DNA of 6,932 nt from an uncultured bacterium. Its GTDB lineage: Bacteria > Cyanobacteriota > Vampirovibrionia > Gastranaerophilales > Gastranaerophilaceae. Made by a program: the position numbers and the translations under genes. Under the pieces are notes generated by a model that saw only the letters and a program-made list of their open reading frames with translations, did no database searches and had not been told where the DNA came from. The stretch spans positions 1 through 6,932 of the forward strand of contig CAMHDG010000082.1 of NCBI GenBank assembly GCA_946183815.1, read 5' to 3'. Shown in pieces: positions 5,412 to 6,932 of this stretch (positions are counted from its first letter, which is position 1; each line of letters starts with the position of its first letter).

Positions 5412-5648
5412 ATGACAACAATGCAGGAAGAAAATTTAATAAACTTATTAGACGGGTACGTTGAAAAAGGCGGACACCATCTAAATGTAAATGTTTTTAA
5501 TAAGGAAACACTGATTGATGCACAAAAACACCCTGAAAAATATCCTCAACTAACAGTCAGAGTATCAGGTTACGCAGTAAACTTTACAAAACTCACAAAA
5601 GAACAACAAGACGACGTTATATCAAGAACCTTCCACGAAAAGATATAA
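5412..5648 (+). CDS. grcA: stand-alone glycyl-radical domain subunit of PFL (GrcA-like)
   Basis: A 78-residue protein matching the last ~70 residues of ordinary PFL: LLDGYVEKGGHHLNVNVFN, PEKYPQLT, the radical loop VRVSGYAV with G53 as the predicted radical glycine, and LTKEQQDDVISRTFHE. E. coli GrcA (YfiD, about 127 aa) carries the same domain behind an unrelated N-terminal region and replaces the C-terminus of oxygen-cleaved PFL. Here there is no extra N-terminal domain, and the neighbouring PflB has no radical domain of its own, so this looks like an obligatory subunit, not a spare part. It starts 2 nt after the pflB stop in a different frame, with its own GAGGAG site, and pflA begins 2 nt after its stop. 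The symbol is the nearest existing name; orthology to E. coli grcA is not claimed. Confidence 0.9.
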   Translation: MTTMQEENLINLLDGYVEKGGHHLNVNVFNKETLIDAQKHPEKYPQLTVRVSGYAVNFTKLTKEQQDDVISRTFHEKI

Positions 5649-5650
5649 AA

Positions 5651-6391
5651 ATGGAAACACTTGGAAACATACATTCAATAGAAACTTGCGGAACAGTTGA
5701 CGGTCCCGGGGTAAGGTTTGTGGTGTTCCTGCAAGGTTGTCCTATGAGATGTTTATATTGCCATAACCCTGACACGTGGTCATTAACTGAAAACAAAAAA
5801 TATTCCGTTCAGGATATATTAGAGGAATTTGACGGAGTAAAAGAGTTCGTAAAAGGCGGAATAACAGTCACAGGAGGAGAACCTCTGCTTCAGATAAATT
5901 TTGTAACAGAACTGTTTAAACAGGCAAGAGAAAAAGGGATTCATACTGCTCTTGATACATCAGGTGTCACTTTCACCCCGAAGGATACGAAAAAATTTGA
6001 CAGACTTATTAAATATACAAACCTTGTATTGCTGGATATAAAACACATAGACGACAATGAGCATAATAAACTCACAGGGTATTCTAATAAGAACATTTTA
6101 GAGTTTGGAAGGTATTTAAGCAAAAACAATGTTTCAATGTGGATAAGGCACGTTGTAGTACCTGATATTACGTATAAAGAAGGCTATCTGAAAGAACTAG
6201 GCAGATACATAAAAACATTAAAAGGCGTTGAAGCGTTAGATATACTGCCTTATCACGATATGGCAAGAGGTAAATATAAGGAATTAGGGATAGAATACCC
6301 GCTTGAGAATACATTACCACTATCAAAAGAAGAGGCTATAAAAGCAAGGGATATAATACTAAACGAGATAAAACAGAAAAAGCCCGATTAA
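5651..6391 (+). CDS. pflA: pyruvate formate-lyase activating enzyme (radical SAM)
   Basis: A 246-residue radical SAM enzyme, the family's normal length. It uses reduced [4Fe-4S] and S-adenosylmethionine to abstract a hydrogen from the PFL glycine. The cluster motif is C30-x3-C34-x2-C37 (GCPMRCLYCHNPDTW), preceded by TCGTVDGPGVR (12-22), which is typical of glycyl-radical activases. The SAM-binding TGGEP is at 74-78, and a conserved VPDITY segment lies further on. There is no extra ferredoxin-like cluster domain, which fits PFL activase rather than the larger activases of other glycyl-radical enzymes. The start is 2 nt after the radical-domain gene with only a weak upstream purine run, so translation is probably coupled. 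Its natural substrate here would be the free or docked 78-residue subunit; E. coli PFL activase is known to accept short peptides containing the radical loop, so this is plausible. Confidence 0.95.
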   Translation: METLGNIHSIETCGTVDGPGVRFVVFLQGCPMRCLYCHNPDTWSLTENKKYSVQDILEEFDGVKEFVKGGITVTGGEPLLQINFVTELFKQAREKGIHTALDTSGVTFTPKDTKKFDRLIKYTNLVLLDIKHIDDNEHNKLTGYSNKNILEFGRYLSKNNVSMWIRHVVVPDITYKEGYLKELGRYIKTLKGVEALDILPYHDMARGKYKELGIEYPLENTLPLSKEEAIKARDIILNEIKQKKPD

Positions 6392-6404
6392 ATAATCGGA
6401 CTTT
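6379..6404 (-). terminator. terminator of the minus-strand gene, overlapping the pflA stop
   Basis: Read on the minus strand, AAAG-T-CCGATT and AATCGG-G-CTTT pair as an 11-bp stem (one U-G wobble) around ATTT, and run into TTTTTCTGTTTT. On the plus strand the wobble becomes a C/A mismatch and the tail CTTTATAAG is poor, so termination should be better for the minus-strand gene. The pflA stop codon (6389-6391) lies in the loop region. Confidence 0.65.
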
Positions 6405-6406
6405 AT

Positions 6407-6424
6407 AAGTTATGTTTATAACTT
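6407..6424. terminator. small AT-rich stem-loop between convergent genes
   Basis: AAGTTAT (6407-6413) and ATAACTT (6418-6424) pair over 7 bp around GTTT. On the plus strand only TT follows the stem before A, so it is a weak candidate for ending the PFL transcript; it may instead add to a two-hairpin terminator region with 6379-6404. Confidence 0.35.
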
Positions 6425-6932
6425 TTAAGCAAATATCTTGAAGTACTTGTCGATGTTATCGTTTCTAACTTTTTTGATTGATTCTAATTCTGTATTGATA
6501 ACTTCTTGTTCAGTTTCTAATTTTTGCATTCTTGCATCAACTGCTCTTTCTTTAACAGAGATTGCTGCTTTTTCAGATTCATAAGTTGCAAGTGCTACGT
6601 TTTCAGCATCTTCGTCACGAACTTGGAATATTTTCATGATGTTTACTGCTTGTTTGTTAGTGTAGTTGTACCCACCACCTTTAACTTTTGCCTGGCAAAC
6701 AGTTACAAAATAATCATTGTTTTGAAGTTTATTGTTTAGATATACTTGACTACTTGATGTTCCGCTCATTTTTTCGTCGTTTACCCAGCCTTGTTCTGCA
6801 ATTCTCAAGAAGATTGCATCATAGTAGTCCATTAATTTTTGTTCTCTGTTAGAGAAGAAGTTTTTCATCTTATTATTATGTTCTTCAAGAGCTTTTCTGC
6901 AATTATCAACATCATTTAATAATTCTTGCTTG
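6425..6932 (-). CDS. C-terminal part of a coiled-coil protein of unknown function, cut by the window edge
   Basis: The minus-strand frame ends at TAA (6427-6425) and stays open to the right window edge, giving at least 169 residues. The methionine at 6868-6866 is probably internal: codons upstream of it encode KQELLNDVDNCRKALEEHNN without a stop, in the same heptad-like style, and there is no Shine-Dalgarno before that ATG. Visible segments are a helical stretch leading into DYYDAIFLRIAEQGWVND, a Ser/Thr-rich loop, VYLNNKLQNNDYFVTVC, then a long charged coiled coil (KAAISVKERAVDARMQKLETEQ) ending in DKYFKIFA. There are no transmembrane segments in the visible part. I do not recognise a named family. 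My impression is that it resembles hypothetical proteins common in Gastranaerophilales genomes, but I cannot verify that here. Confidence 0.75.
   Translation of the reverse strand, partial: KQELLNDVDNCRKALEEHNNKMKNFFSNREQKLMDYYDAIFLRIAEQGWVNDEKMSGTSSSQVYLNNKLQNNDYFVTVCQAKVKGGGYNYTNKQAVNIMKIFQVRDEDAENVALATYESEKAAISVKERAVDARMQKLETEQEVINTELESIKKVRNDNIDKYFKIFA

Noticed and set aside
5338..5450. A sequencing frameshift in an ordinary pflB
   Set aside because: No single indel restores a normal PFL. The tail is in place of the usual linker, and joining the frames leaves about 30 extra residues (714-736 plus the first residues of the next gene). The frame of the small gene is closed by TGA at 5397 and it has its own strong ribosome binding site.
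6729..6739. Another copy of TTATTGTTTAG
   Set aside because: It is inside the minus-strand coding sequence, where it encodes Leu-Asn-Asn, and lacks the rest of the 16-mer. In AT-rich DNA this can be chance.

Overview
This is an AT-rich bacterial chromosomal window with compact gene order, good Shine-Dalgarno sites and short operons. The first gene encodes an MCE/MlaD-type protein, a family typical of bacteria with an outer membrane. An oxygen-sensitive pyruvate formate-lyase (PFL) system and a small [4Fe-4S] ferredoxin point to a fermentative anaerobe. The mix of low G+C, an MCE protein and Firmicute-like fermentation enzymes would fit a gut anaerobe such as a non-photosynthetic cyanobacterial relative (Vampirovibrionia/Gastranaerophilales). 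That placement is inference, not proof.

Layout. Positions 1-89 hold a 16-bp repeat and a sigma70-type promoter that leads almost directly into the first gene. Positions 90-2611 are a tight plus-strand operon: MCE/MlaD-like membrane protein, upp (uracil phosphoribosyltransferase) and deoB (phosphopentomutase); the last two are nucleotide-salvage enzymes. Positions 2608-2773 are an elaborate inverted-repeat element: 16-bp terminal inverted repeats enclose a ~40-bp-stem hairpin built from a CTAG-containing decamer, followed by a perfect 34-bp palindrome. Positions 2777-3094 form a complete monocistronic ferredoxin unit (promoter, 5' hairpin, ribosome binding site, 58-residue gene, strong terminator). 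Positions 3137-6391 are a PFL operon. The minus-strand gene at the right edge (6425 to the window end) converges on pflA, and a stem-loop covering the pflA stop codon works best as its terminator.

The most notable feature is that PFL is encoded in two pieces. The first protein (736 aa) has the whole catalytic barrel with the Cys-Cys pair but ends where the glycyl-radical domain should start. That domain, with the RVSGYA motif, is a separate 78-aa gene two bases downstream, in another frame, with its own strong ribosome binding site. The activating enzyme gene follows two bases later. It looks like a constitutive, operon-encoded version of the E. coli PFL/GrcA (YfiD) repair arrangement, in which the oxygen-sensitive glycine sits on an exchangeable subunit. 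A second notable feature is that the same 16-bp repeat lies exactly 3 bp upstream of two promoters of identical geometry, those of the MCE operon and the ferredoxin gene.
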